A DNA stretch of 12,958 bases from Bacteroidales bacterium UBA1205 (GTDB lineage Bacteria > Bacteroidota > Bacteroidia > Bacteroidales > WCHB1-69), in NCBI GenBank assembly GCA_002309615.1, contig DBXT01000030.1, positions 1 to 12,958 on the forward strand. Direction: 5' to 3'. Position numbers and translations under genes: made by a program. The notes below the pieces were generated by a model. The model made no database searches. It was not told where the DNA came from and was given only the letters and a program-made list of their open reading frames with translations. Shown here in pieces: positions 1 to 6,105 of the stretch. Every line of letters begins with the position of its first letter. Positions within the stretch are counted from its first letter, which is position 1.

Positions 1-105
1 TGTTTCAAGACAAAAGGAAAAGAAGAATATATTTTATTGCAACTTTTCCAAATACCTTTCCATGAAATCTAAAAATGTATTTTTTACTTGTTTTTGTTTA
101 TTGTG

Positions 106-597
106 TTATCTTTTTGAGAAAATCTCATCCAAACATCTGTCTATCGCTATTCTCACATCATCGGCTTCGGTTTCACCTTGACCTTCTGCAACTCCTACAC
201 AAACAACCTCATTTGTTTTTGCTGACAACAACTGAATAGAAACCTCAATGGTATAGCCGAAATCTACTTCTCTTCTTCCTAACTCACTAAAATTAACAAC
301 TAATGTTTGCTCTGCCAATTCCGGTTTTATTTCCGGTAATCTTATATAACCTCTTTTTATAAAATGACCTGATATGGCATCTGTCGGATTAATACTATGT
401 GTTGACGTTGAACCAAAAATCCCATACTGAGTTCCATACGTTCCACCTTTCACAGACGTTCTCTCTGATGTAGGTATAATATAGACATACCTATAACCAT
501 CCAACGAAGAATGCATTGTTACCTTAGGCGGTAATAAAGTAGTAACACATCCACATAAACTAATTATAATTAAGCATAAAAATAATACTTTTTTCAT
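106..597 (-). CDS. Conserved hypothetical lipoprotein, 163 aa
   Basis: Predicted outer- or inner-membrane-anchored lipoprotein of unknown function. A short basic start and hydrophobic stretch (residues 1-13) lead into a lipobox L14-C15-G16-C17, so C17 is the expected lipidated residue. The mature part has a Gly/Ser/Thr/Tyr-rich stretch (about 51-66), then a beta-rich region and a C-terminal segment 'GQGETEADDVRIAIDRCLDEIF' (partly acidic, helical) at about 138-160. I recall similar small lipoproteins in Bacteroides with a GETEADD-type ending, but cannot name the family; the general design resembles DUF4136-type lipoproteins. It lies 42 bp downstream of another lipoprotein gene on the same strand with no clear promoter between, so co-transcription is likely. 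The gene is visibly more A+T rich than the plus-strand block. The 105 bp downstream to the window edge show no gene and no convincing terminator hairpin. Confidence 0.8.
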   Translation of the reverse strand: MKKVLFLCLIIISLCGCVTTLLPPKVTMHSSLDGYRYVYIIPTSERTSVKGGTYGTQYGIFGSTSTHSINPTDAISGHFIKRGYIRLPEIKPELAEQTLVVNFSELGRREVDFGYTIEVSIQLLSAKTNEVVCVGVAEGQGETEADDVRIAIDRCLDEIFSKR

Positions 598-639
598 TTT
601 CCAATATTATCTATTTAGGACATTTAATCCTTAGAAAAC

Positions 640-1296
640 CTATTTACTTTTTACCGGTCGCACCGCTCTGCCCATATAGCGGCTTCTGTTGTCCATTTTG
701 TCTTCAGCGCCACAGATATCTAACATATAGGCATCGTTTTTGTCGTATTTTTCAGAAGTCCAATAATGACCATAATCTTCATATTGGATGCTACTGCCTT
801 GCTTGAAACCGGTAAAAGGCAAAAAGATAAAGTTTCCGTTAGGACCAATTACATTATAGCCGGTAACACCGTTGACTCTGCCGCCCTGCCAAGTACAAGA
901 GGTTATCAATTCTTCCATTTGTTCCTTGGTGGGTATATGACAACCGCCACCCAATTTCACATGTGCCACATCGTATTGAGTGGAGGCAATATCGTCGGGC
1001 AGAATAGTATCGTAAGGATCGATATAGGTATTCCATTTGTAATCATCTTTTACGGCAATTTCGCCCCAAGCATACAAATTGCCCCTTTTTTCCGGAGAGG
1101 AAGCCCCTACATTGCAGGTAGCCCACAAAGTTTTGGAGATTAAACCTAAATCGACATAATCGGAAGCTACTACGGCTCCTGTATCCGGCTGGTTACCGCC
1201 ACCATTGTCACCTCCATTGTCAGGACCGGGTTTTTCTTTGCACGACACGACCGCAAGGGCCATCAAAATCACTACAGAAAATACTATCTTTTTCAT
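640..1296 (-). CDS. Lipoprotein with FISUMP-like (Fib_succ_major) domain, 218 aa
   Basis: Predicted lipoprotein: signal region 1-18 and lipobox V16-V17-S18-C19. Residues after the cysteine (KEK) and the acidic, Gly/Asn-rich linker (about 20-45) could act as a surface-export signal of the Bacteroidota type; this is inference. From about residue 47 to 215 it matches the repeated domain common in Bacteroides, Prevotella and Fibrobacter proteins: 'YVDLGL..KTLWATCNVGA' (47-65), 'YAWGE' (75-79), 'HIPTKEQMEELI..CTW' (120-136), 'GYNVIGPNGNFIFLP' (146-160), 'GHYWTSEKY' (176-184) and a closing 'GRAVRPV' (209-215). In the usual motif the residues are 'LGLPSGTLWA'; here they are 'LGLISKTLWA'. The domain has no established biochemical role; it is often found on secreted or surface proteins. 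Length is that of a single-domain member. A promoter with a good -7 element lies about 85 bp upstream of the start. The neighbouring minus-strand lipoprotein gene follows at 42 bp. Confidence 0.88.
   Translation of the reverse strand: MKKIVFSVVILMALAVVSCKEKPGPDNGGDNGGGNQPDTGAVVASDYVDLGLISKTLWATCNVGASSPEKRGNLYAWGEIAVKDDYKWNTYIDPYDTILPDDIASTQYDVAHVKLGGGCHIPTKEQMEELITSCTWQGGRVNGVTGYNVIGPNGNFIFLPFTGFKQGSSIQYEDYGHYWTSEKYDKNDAYMLDICGAEDKMDNRSRYMGRAVRPVKSK
1199..1222. repeat. Tandem 12-bp repeat in the lipoprotein linker
   Basis: Two adjacent 12-base units, CCACCATTGTCA and CCTCCATTGTCA, differ at one base. They encode the DNGG-type Gly/Asn linker of the 640-1296 lipoprotein. Because the period is a multiple of three, gain or loss of a unit would change linker length without breaking the reading frame. 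Only two copies are present. Confidence 0.6.
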
Positions 1297-1380
1297 CTTG
1301 TCAAAATATTTTTATTTCTAATTTGTTTCACCTGTAGCCAAAAACTTTTAGGCAGTAGGGAAAGACATTTAATTGAAATG

Positions 1381-1388
1381 CAAAAATA
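1381..1388 (-). promoter_or_regulatory. Bacteroidota -7 element for the lipoprotein gene at 640-1296
   Basis: Read on the minus strand the sequence is TATTTTTG followed by CA, a perfect match to the Bacteroidota TAnnTTTG -7 element. Transcription would start about 6 bases further on, giving a leader of roughly 80 bases before the lipoprotein start at 1296. No convincing -33 TTTG element at normal spacing was seen. The extended 10-mer TATTTTTGCA is identical to the fabG promoter 95 bp away on the other strand. Confidence 0.65.
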
Positions 1389-1482
1389 GAAAAAAAATTG
1401 ACATAAAAATTTTTTCAAATGATTTTTTCTTATAGGAAATAAAATATTCTCATTTTTGGCACTGTATGTCAAATAATAATTG

Positions 1483-1490
1483 TATTTTTG
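1483..1490 (+). promoter_or_regulatory. Bacteroidota -7 element for fabG and the plus-strand gene block
   Basis: TATTTTTG matches TAnnTTTG exactly and is followed by CA. It ends 24 bases before the fabG ATG, so the leader is probably only about 18-20 bases. A TTTG at 1455-1458 is a possible -33 element, but the spacing of 24 bases is a little long. This is the only clear promoter seen ahead of the seven-gene block. Confidence 0.7.
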
Positions 1491-1514
1491 CAAGTTTAAG
1501 AAACAAAAACAGCT

Positions 1515-2261
1515 ATGAAACTATTAGAAGGAAAAACAGCCCTGATAACAGGAGCCTCCAGAGGCATAGGCAAGACCATCGCCCTCACATTTGCCCGACA
1601 TGGTGCCCATGTGGCATTCACCGATTTACAAGCCGATGATGCCGCGGAAGCTCTAAAAAAAGAACTGCTCACCTATGGCAACAAGGTGGCATTTTATCCT
1701 TCTGACGCTTCAAAATACGATGACGCACAAGAGCTGATAAAACAAGTGGTGGCAGCATTCGGCCGGATAGACATTCTGGTGAACAATGCAGGCATCACCA
1801 AAGACAATTTGCTGCTAAGGATGGAAGAAAAAGATTTCGACGCCGTTATCAATGTAAATTTGAAATCGGTGTTTAATCTTACCAAAGCGGTGCAAACGGT
1901 GATGCTGCAACAACGTAGCGGAAGCATTATCAACATGAGTTCGGTGGTGGGTTTGCATGGCAATGCCGGACAAACCAACTATGCAGCTTCCAAAGCCGGC
2001 ATTATCGGCTTCACCAAGTCAATTGCCAAAGAATTGGGGTCACGCAATATTCGTTGCAATGCCATTGCACCCGGGTTTATAGAAACGCCTATGACCTTGC
2101 AAATCAAAGAAGAAATTCGCAACGAATGGATAAAAACCATTCCTTTGAGACGCATCGGCAACACACAGGATGTCGCCAACACCGCCCTCTATCTCGCTTG
2201 TGACCTTTCGTCTTATATCAGCGGGCAAGTCATCAGTTGTGATGGTGGAATGAGTATGTAA
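1515..2261 (+). CDS. fabG: 3-oxoacyl-ACP reductase FabG (short-chain dehydrogenase)
   Basis: Cytoplasmic NADPH-dependent reduction of 3-oxoacyl-ACP to 3-hydroxyacyl-ACP in type II fatty-acid synthesis. The 248-residue length is standard. Visible motifs are the cofactor glycine motif TGASRGIG (12-19), NNAG (90-93), the catalytic tetrad N115, S143, Y156 and K160 (in the context 'NYAASK'), and the PGFIETPM segment (186-193) typical of FabG. The closing 'GQVISCDGGMSM' is the expected C terminus. The ATG at 1515 is chosen because it gives the canonical short N terminus and sits just behind the promoter; the preceding sequence is A-rich rather than a Shine-Dalgarno. It is the first gene of the block, 11 bp ahead of the DUF4199 gene. 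Other SDR enzymes share the fold, so a role in a dedicated surface-lipid or sugar pathway is possible, but the motif set fits FabG well. Confidence 0.9.
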   Translation: MKLLEGKTALITGASRGIGKTIALTFARHGAHVAFTDLQADDAAEALKKELLTYGNKVAFYPSDASKYDDAQELIKQVVAAFGRIDILVNNAGITKDNLLLRMEEKDFDAVINVNLKSVFNLTKAVQTVMLQQRSGSIINMSSVVGLHGNAGQTNYAASKAGIIGFTKSIAKELGSRNIRCNAIAPGFIETPMTLQIKEEIRNEWIKTIPLRRIGNTQDVANTALYLACDLSSYISGQVISCDGGMSM

Positions 2262-2272
2262 AAAAACTGACA

Positions 2273-2824
2273 ATGAAAAAGATAGTAAGCATTAGTTTGA
2301 CATGGGGAGCCGTAGCCGCCGCAATAGGCATAGGCATAGACCTGTTGAGACGCTATGTTGTAGCGGAGGCGTACAACGGACTGCGGCAAGTGTTGGCTAT
2401 TGCATCGCTGGTGATAACTATCTTGCTGGTGTACAAAACCATCAAAACCTACCGAAGCCGCCTCAATGAAGACACTTTCACCTCTTTGCAGGCATTTGGC
2501 AGCGGAGCCCTGATGACAATTGTTTATGCTTTGTTGATGGCATTATACCTTGTTGTTTTGTCGCAATGTATCGACAAAGACATGATTGCCAAGCACAAAG
2601 CCAAACAAATTGCCTTGATAGAGCAATCCGACATAAGTGCACAAGAACAAATGCAAAAAATAGAAAACATAGAAGATGCCGGTCTTTTTGCCATTGTAGT
2701 AGGAAATTTTTTGCAGAATATGATATTTCCGCTTATGGCAGCCTTGTTTTGTGCCGCATTGATGCAAAAACGACCCGCACCGATAGTAAATAACAATATA
2801 GAAAACACAAAAAAAGAAGAATGA
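2273..2824 (+). CDS. DUF4199-family membrane protein, 183 aa
   Basis: Small polytopic inner-membrane protein of the Bacteroidota family I recognise as DUF4199; function unknown. Four hydrophobic segments are visible at about 8-24, 38-55, 76-98 and 137-163. A charged Lys/Gln/Glu-rich stretch (about 101-134) separates the third and fourth, and the tail is polar (165-183). Its stop overlaps the start of the GT2 glycosyltransferase gene by 4 bp (ATGA), which suggests translational coupling and a shared job. A small four-helix membrane protein paired with a GtrB-like transferase recalls the GtrA flippase position, but this is inference from layout; no GtrA sequence similarity is evident. The family call is from overall pattern and neighbourhood. 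Confidence 0.78.
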   Translation: MKKIVSISLTWGAVAAAIGIGIDLLRRYVVAEAYNGLRQVLAIASLVITILLVYKTIKTYRSRLNEDTFTSLQAFGSGALMTIVYALLMALYLVVLSQCIDKDMIAKHKAKQIALIEQSDISAQEQMQKIENIEDAGLFAIVVGNFLQNMIFPLMAALFCAALMQKRPAPIVNNNIENTKKEE

Positions 2825-3771
2825 TGGATATATCAGTAGTAGTTCCTTTGTACAACGAAGAAGAGTCATTGCCGGAATTGACCGCATGGATAGACCGTGT
2901 AATGCAAGAACATGGTTTTAGTTATGAAGTCATCCTTGTAGATGACGGCAGCACCGACCAATCGTGGAAAGTAATACAACAACTACGCGAAGACAAGCCA
3001 CAGATAAAAGGCATTCAATTCAGAAGAAACTATGGCAAGTCGGCCGCCTTGAATGTAGGTTTTGAACATACCTCCGGCGATGTGGTCATCACCATGGATG
3101 CAGACCTTCAAGACAGTCCGGACGAAATACCGACCTTGTACCGCATGATAAAAGAAGACGGATACGATTTGGTATCCGGTTGGAAAAAAGTGCGTTACGA
3201 TTCAAAGATAGCCAAAAACATTCCTTCCAAATTTTTCAACTGGACAACCAGAAAAATGTCGGGCATACAGCTTCATGATTTCAATTGCGGACTGAAAGCC
3301 TATAAGAGCGAAGTGGTGAAAACAATAGAAGTATATGGCGAAATGCACCGCTATATTCCTGTCATTGCCAAATGGGCAGGATTTAACAAAATAGGCGAAT
3401 TGGCAGTGCACCACAGCAAAAGAAAATACGGGACCACCAAATTCGGCATGAATCGTTTTGTCAACGGCTATTTAGACTTGATGTCGATTATGTTCATGTC
3501 GAAATTCAGCAAACAACCCATGCACTTTTTCGGCTTGATAGGCACCCTGTCTTTCCTATTGGGAATGATCGCCTTGATTATTTTGATAGTGATGAAATGC
3601 CTCAACGCCATTTATATCACCGACAGCTCGTTTTTCTACCTGTCAATGTTCTTCATGATATTGGGAGCCTTGCTGTTTTTAGCAGGATTTTTGGGAGAAC
3701 TCATTTCCCGCAATTCTGCCAACCGCAATCAATATGCTATCAAAGAAAAAACTGAAGAAGCATGGAAATAG
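2821..3771 (+). CDS. GT2 family polyprenyl-phosphate glycosyltransferase (GtrB/DPM1-like), 316 aa
   Basis: Probably transfers a sugar from a nucleotide donor to polyprenyl phosphate at the cytoplasmic face of the inner membrane, providing a lipid-linked sugar for envelope glycans. The GT-A domain covers about 1-230, with 'VVPLYNEEESLPEL' (7-20), 'VDDGSTDQSW' (40-49) and the metal-binding D93-A94-D95 followed by 'LQDSPDEIP' (96-104). The acceptor-side element 'RKYGTTKFG' (201-209) is typical of the GtrB/DPM1 group. Two transmembrane helices follow (about 236-260 and 271-296) and a short basic tail, the usual length and topology. The start at 2821 overlaps the DUF4199 stop by 4 bp; a second ATG at 2824 is also possible. 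The gene overlaps the following GT4 gene by 10 bp. The transferred sugar cannot be told from sequence. Confidence 0.9.
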   Translation: MMDISVVVPLYNEEESLPELTAWIDRVMQEHGFSYEVILVDDGSTDQSWKVIQQLREDKPQIKGIQFRRNYGKSAALNVGFEHTSGDVVITMDADLQDSPDEIPTLYRMIKEDGYDLVSGWKKVRYDSKIAKNIPSKFFNWTTRKMSGIQLHDFNCGLKAYKSEVVKTIEVYGEMHRYIPVIAKWAGFNKIGELAVHHSKRKYGTTKFGMNRFVNGYLDLMSIMFMSKFSKQPMHFFGLIGTLSFLLGMIALIILIVMKCLNAIYITDSSFFYLSMFFMILGALLFLAGFLGELISRNSANRNQYAIKEKTEEAWK

Positions 3772-4910
3772 CAAAGAAAAAAGTGGTGATTATCGGTAGT
3801 GCCTACCCCTTGCGGGGCGGTGGCATTGCCACTTTTAACGAACGTTTGGCCTACGCCTACCAAGAACGCGGCTATGAGGTGCAAATAGTTACCTTCAGCC
3901 TGCAATATCCTTCGCTTTTGTTTCCGGGGAAAACACAACTGTCGGAAGAAGAGCCGCCTAAGGGATTGCAAATCAGCGTGCTGATAAATTCCATCAACCC
4001 TTTCAACTGGATAAAAACAGGCCGTATCATCAAAAAAATGCAGGCAGATTTGGCGATAGTCCGCTATTGGATACCATTTATGAGTCCTTGCTTGGGAACT
4101 ATCTCCAGAATTGTAAGACGCAACAAAAAAACCAAAGTCGTCGCCATTGTCGATAACATGATACCACACGAAAAACGACCTTTCGACCACCTGCTATCCA
4201 AATATTTCACCAAAAGTGTAGATGGCTTTGTCACCATGTCGAAAAAAGTGCTGGAAGATTTGAAAACCTTCACCACACAAAAGCCTATGCAATACACCTT
4301 GCATCCGCTGTATGACAATTTCGGCAGAAAAATCGACAAAGAAGTGGCATTGAAAGAATTAAAACTAAGTTCCGACTATCAATACCTGCTGTTTTTCGGT
4401 TTTATCCGCGACTACAAAGGTCTTGACCTGTTGTTAGACGCCATGGCCAACCCGCTGTTGAAAGACATGCCCGTTAAATTGATTATTGCCGGCGAATTTT
4501 ATGCCAACAAAGAAAAATATCTGCAACAAATAGCCGACTTGCATATCGCCGACAAAATTGTTCTCCATACAGAATTCATTCCCAACACCAAAGTCTCCAC
4601 TTATTTCAGTGCCGCCGATTTGATAGTGCAACCTTACAAAAGTGCCACACAAAGCGGCGTAACACAAGTGGCCTATCACTTTGAAAAACCTATCATCACC
4701 ACCAATGTGGGAGCCTTGGCGGAAATAGTTCCGGACGGAAAAGTGGGCTATGTGGTGGCACCCGAAAGCGAAGCCATCGCAAAAGCCATCTATAGATTCT
4801 TCTCCGAAAATCAATACCAAAATTTTCATTTGGCCATGAGAGAAGAGAAGAAAAAATTCGACTGGAATGTGATGATAGATGTCATATCAGAAATAGAAAA
4901 GAATTGTTAA
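3762..4910 (+). CDS. GT4-like (GT-B fold) glycosyltransferase, 382 aa
   Basis: Cytoplasmic or membrane-associated glycosyltransferase likely acting in surface polysaccharide or glycolipid assembly. The N-terminal domain opens with 'VVIIGSAYPLRGGGIATFNERLA' (8-30), with the glycine loop of the GT-B fold. The second Rossmann domain starts near 'LLFFGFIRDYKGLDLLLDAM' (209-228), which carries the basic residues expected to touch the donor phosphates. The usual E-x7-E donor motif is absent: the region reads 'SATQSGVTQVAYHFEKPIITT' in the order expected, with A295 and V303 where the two glutamates would align. I recall Bacteroidota homologues with this same QSGV..QVAY pattern, so it is likely a subfamily trait, not damage. 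It overlaps the GT2 gene by 10 bp, which indicates tight coupling, and ends 19 bp before the response regulator gene. Confidence 0.87.
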   Translation: MEIAKKKVVIIGSAYPLRGGGIATFNERLAYAYQERGYEVQIVTFSLQYPSLLFPGKTQLSEEEPPKGLQISVLINSINPFNWIKTGRIIKKMQADLAIVRYWIPFMSPCLGTISRIVRRNKKTKVVAIVDNMIPHEKRPFDHLLSKYFTKSVDGFVTMSKKVLEDLKTFTTQKPMQYTLHPLYDNFGRKIDKEVALKELKLSSDYQYLLFFGFIRDYKGLDLLLDAMANPLLKDMPVKLIIAGEFYANKEKYLQQIADLHIADKIVLHTEFIPNTKVSTYFSAADLIVQPYKSATQSGVTQVAYHFEKPIITTNVGALAEIVPDGKVGYVVAPESEAIAKAIYRFFSENQYQNFHLAMREEKKKFDWNVMIDVISEIEKNC

Positions 4911-4929
4911 TGTTACAAATAGAAACATT

Positions 4930-6093
4930 ATGGCAAAAGTTTTAATCATAGACGACGAACCCAATATCCGCAAAGCCTTACGCGAAATACTCGAATATGA
5001 AAAACACGAAGTGTTTGAAGCCGAAAACGCAAAGATGGGATTGGATATACTGAAAAAAGACGAAGTCAACGTAGTGTTGTGTGATATAAAAATGCCCGGC
5101 ATGGACGGTTTGGAATTTTTAGACGCCTTTGAATACAAAGACGCCATCCCTGTAATTATGATTACCGGTCATGGCGATGTAGAAACTGCCGTAGATGCCA
5201 TGCACAAAGGAGCTTTCGACTTTATCCAAAAACCTATCGACCTCAACCGGCTATTGATATCGCTACGGAATGCCTTAGAAAGAGAACACTTGATAATAGA
5301 AACCAAAAAACTAAAGAAAAAAATCAACAAAAAATATGATATCATCGGAGAATCTCCCGCCATTCAATCCTTGAAAGCATTGATAGAGAAAGTGGCACCT
5401 ACCAATTCCCGCGTACTGATAACGGGAGAAAACGGCACCGGCAAAGAATTAGTCGCCCACTGGCTGCATGAAAAAAGCCACCGCAACACCGCCCCGTTGA
5501 TAGAAGTGAATTGTGCCGCCATCCCTTCAGAATTGATAGAAAGTGAATTGTTCGGACACGAAAAGGGTTCTTTTACCTCTGCCGTAAAACAACGCAAAGG
5601 TGATTTTGAATTGGCCGACAAAGGAACTTTGTTTTTAGACGAAATCGGAGATATGAACTTGGCTGCACAAGCAAAAATTTTGCGGGCCCTGCAGGAAGGA
5701 AAAATCACCCGTGTGGGCGGAGAAAAAGAAATCCCCGTTGACGTACGCGTAATTACTGCCACCAATAAATCTCTTCCGGAAGAAATCAAAAACAAAAACT
5801 TCCGAGAAGACCTCTTCTATCGTTTAAATACCGTTCAAATTCATGTGCCGCCTTTGAGAGAGCGAATTGAAGACATCCCTTTGCTGGCAGAACATTTTAT
5901 GAAACAAATGAGCGAAAGCGATAACACCCCTTTATTAACCATCACCGACGAAGCCATTGCAGCCTTGCAAGAATTGCCATGGCGCGGCAATATTCGTGAA
6001 TTTAGAAATGTGATAGAACGTTTTGCTATTTTGTGCAACAAGCAAGTAACAGCAGACGATGTAAAAAAATATGTTTCCATATATAATGTCTAA
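4930..6093 (+). CDS. Sigma-54 (NtrC-type) response regulator lacking a C-terminal HTH, 387 aa
   Basis: Phosphorylation-controlled AAA+ activator of RpoN-dependent transcription. The receiver domain (about 1-120) has D8, D9, phospho-acceptor D52, T79 and K101. A charged linker (about 121-136) leads to the AAA+ domain (about 137-365), with Walker A 'GENGTGKE' (166-173), 'ELFGHEKGSFTSA' (206-218) holding the sigma-54 contact loop, Walker B 'TLFLDEIGD' (233-241), arginine-finger region 'FREDLFYRLN' (291-300) and 'PPLRERIEDIPLLAEHF' (307-323). The sensor-II helix 'WRGNIREFRNVIERF' (351-365) is followed by only 22 residues, ending 'KKYVSIYNV'; no Fis-type helix-turn-helix is present and the next gene starts 12 bp on, so there is no room for a lost tail. 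The contact loop reads GSFTSA in place of the textbook GAFTGA. No histidine kinase lies in the window, so its partner is unknown. Confidence 0.92.
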   Translation: MAKVLIIDDEPNIRKALREILEYEKHEVFEAENAKMGLDILKKDEVNVVLCDIKMPGMDGLEFLDAFEYKDAIPVIMITGHGDVETAVDAMHKGAFDFIQKPIDLNRLLISLRNALEREHLIIETKKLKKKINKKYDIIGESPAIQSLKALIEKVAPTNSRVLITGENGTGKELVAHWLHEKSHRNTAPLIEVNCAAIPSELIESELFGHEKGSFTSAVKQRKGDFELADKGTLFLDEIGDMNLAAQAKILRALQEGKITRVGGEKEIPVDVRVITATNKSLPEEIKNKNFREDLFYRLNTVQIHVPPLRERIEDIPLLAEHFMKQMSESDNTPLLTITDEAIAALQELPWRGNIREFRNVIERFAILCNKQVTADDVKKYVSIYNV

Positions 6094-6105
6094 AAACAAG
6101 AAAAA

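Noticed and set aside
34..105. In-frame open stretch of 23 codons after the stop of the 106-597 lipoprotein, as if a nonsense mutation had shortened the gene
   Set aside because: The stretch is too short to be significant, and the family-like ending before the stop looks complete. An alignment with homologues would settle it.
766..1143. 125-codon open frame on the plus strand
   Set aside because: It is antisense to the well-supported lipoprotein gene, has no promoter or recognisable domain, and reads as a shadow of the coding strand.
1456..1472. Possible sigma-54 promoter ahead of fabG (TTGGCAC -24 half)
   Set aside because: The -24 half matches, but the -12 half would have to show GC at 1470-1471 and instead reads CA. 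The overlapping TAnnTTTG element explains the promoter better.
1293..1493. 66-codon open frame on the minus strand in the divergent intergenic region
   Set aside because: It covers both predicted promoters, is very A+T rich and has low-complexity Lys/Phe/Tyr/Asn content, so it is unlikely to be a gene.
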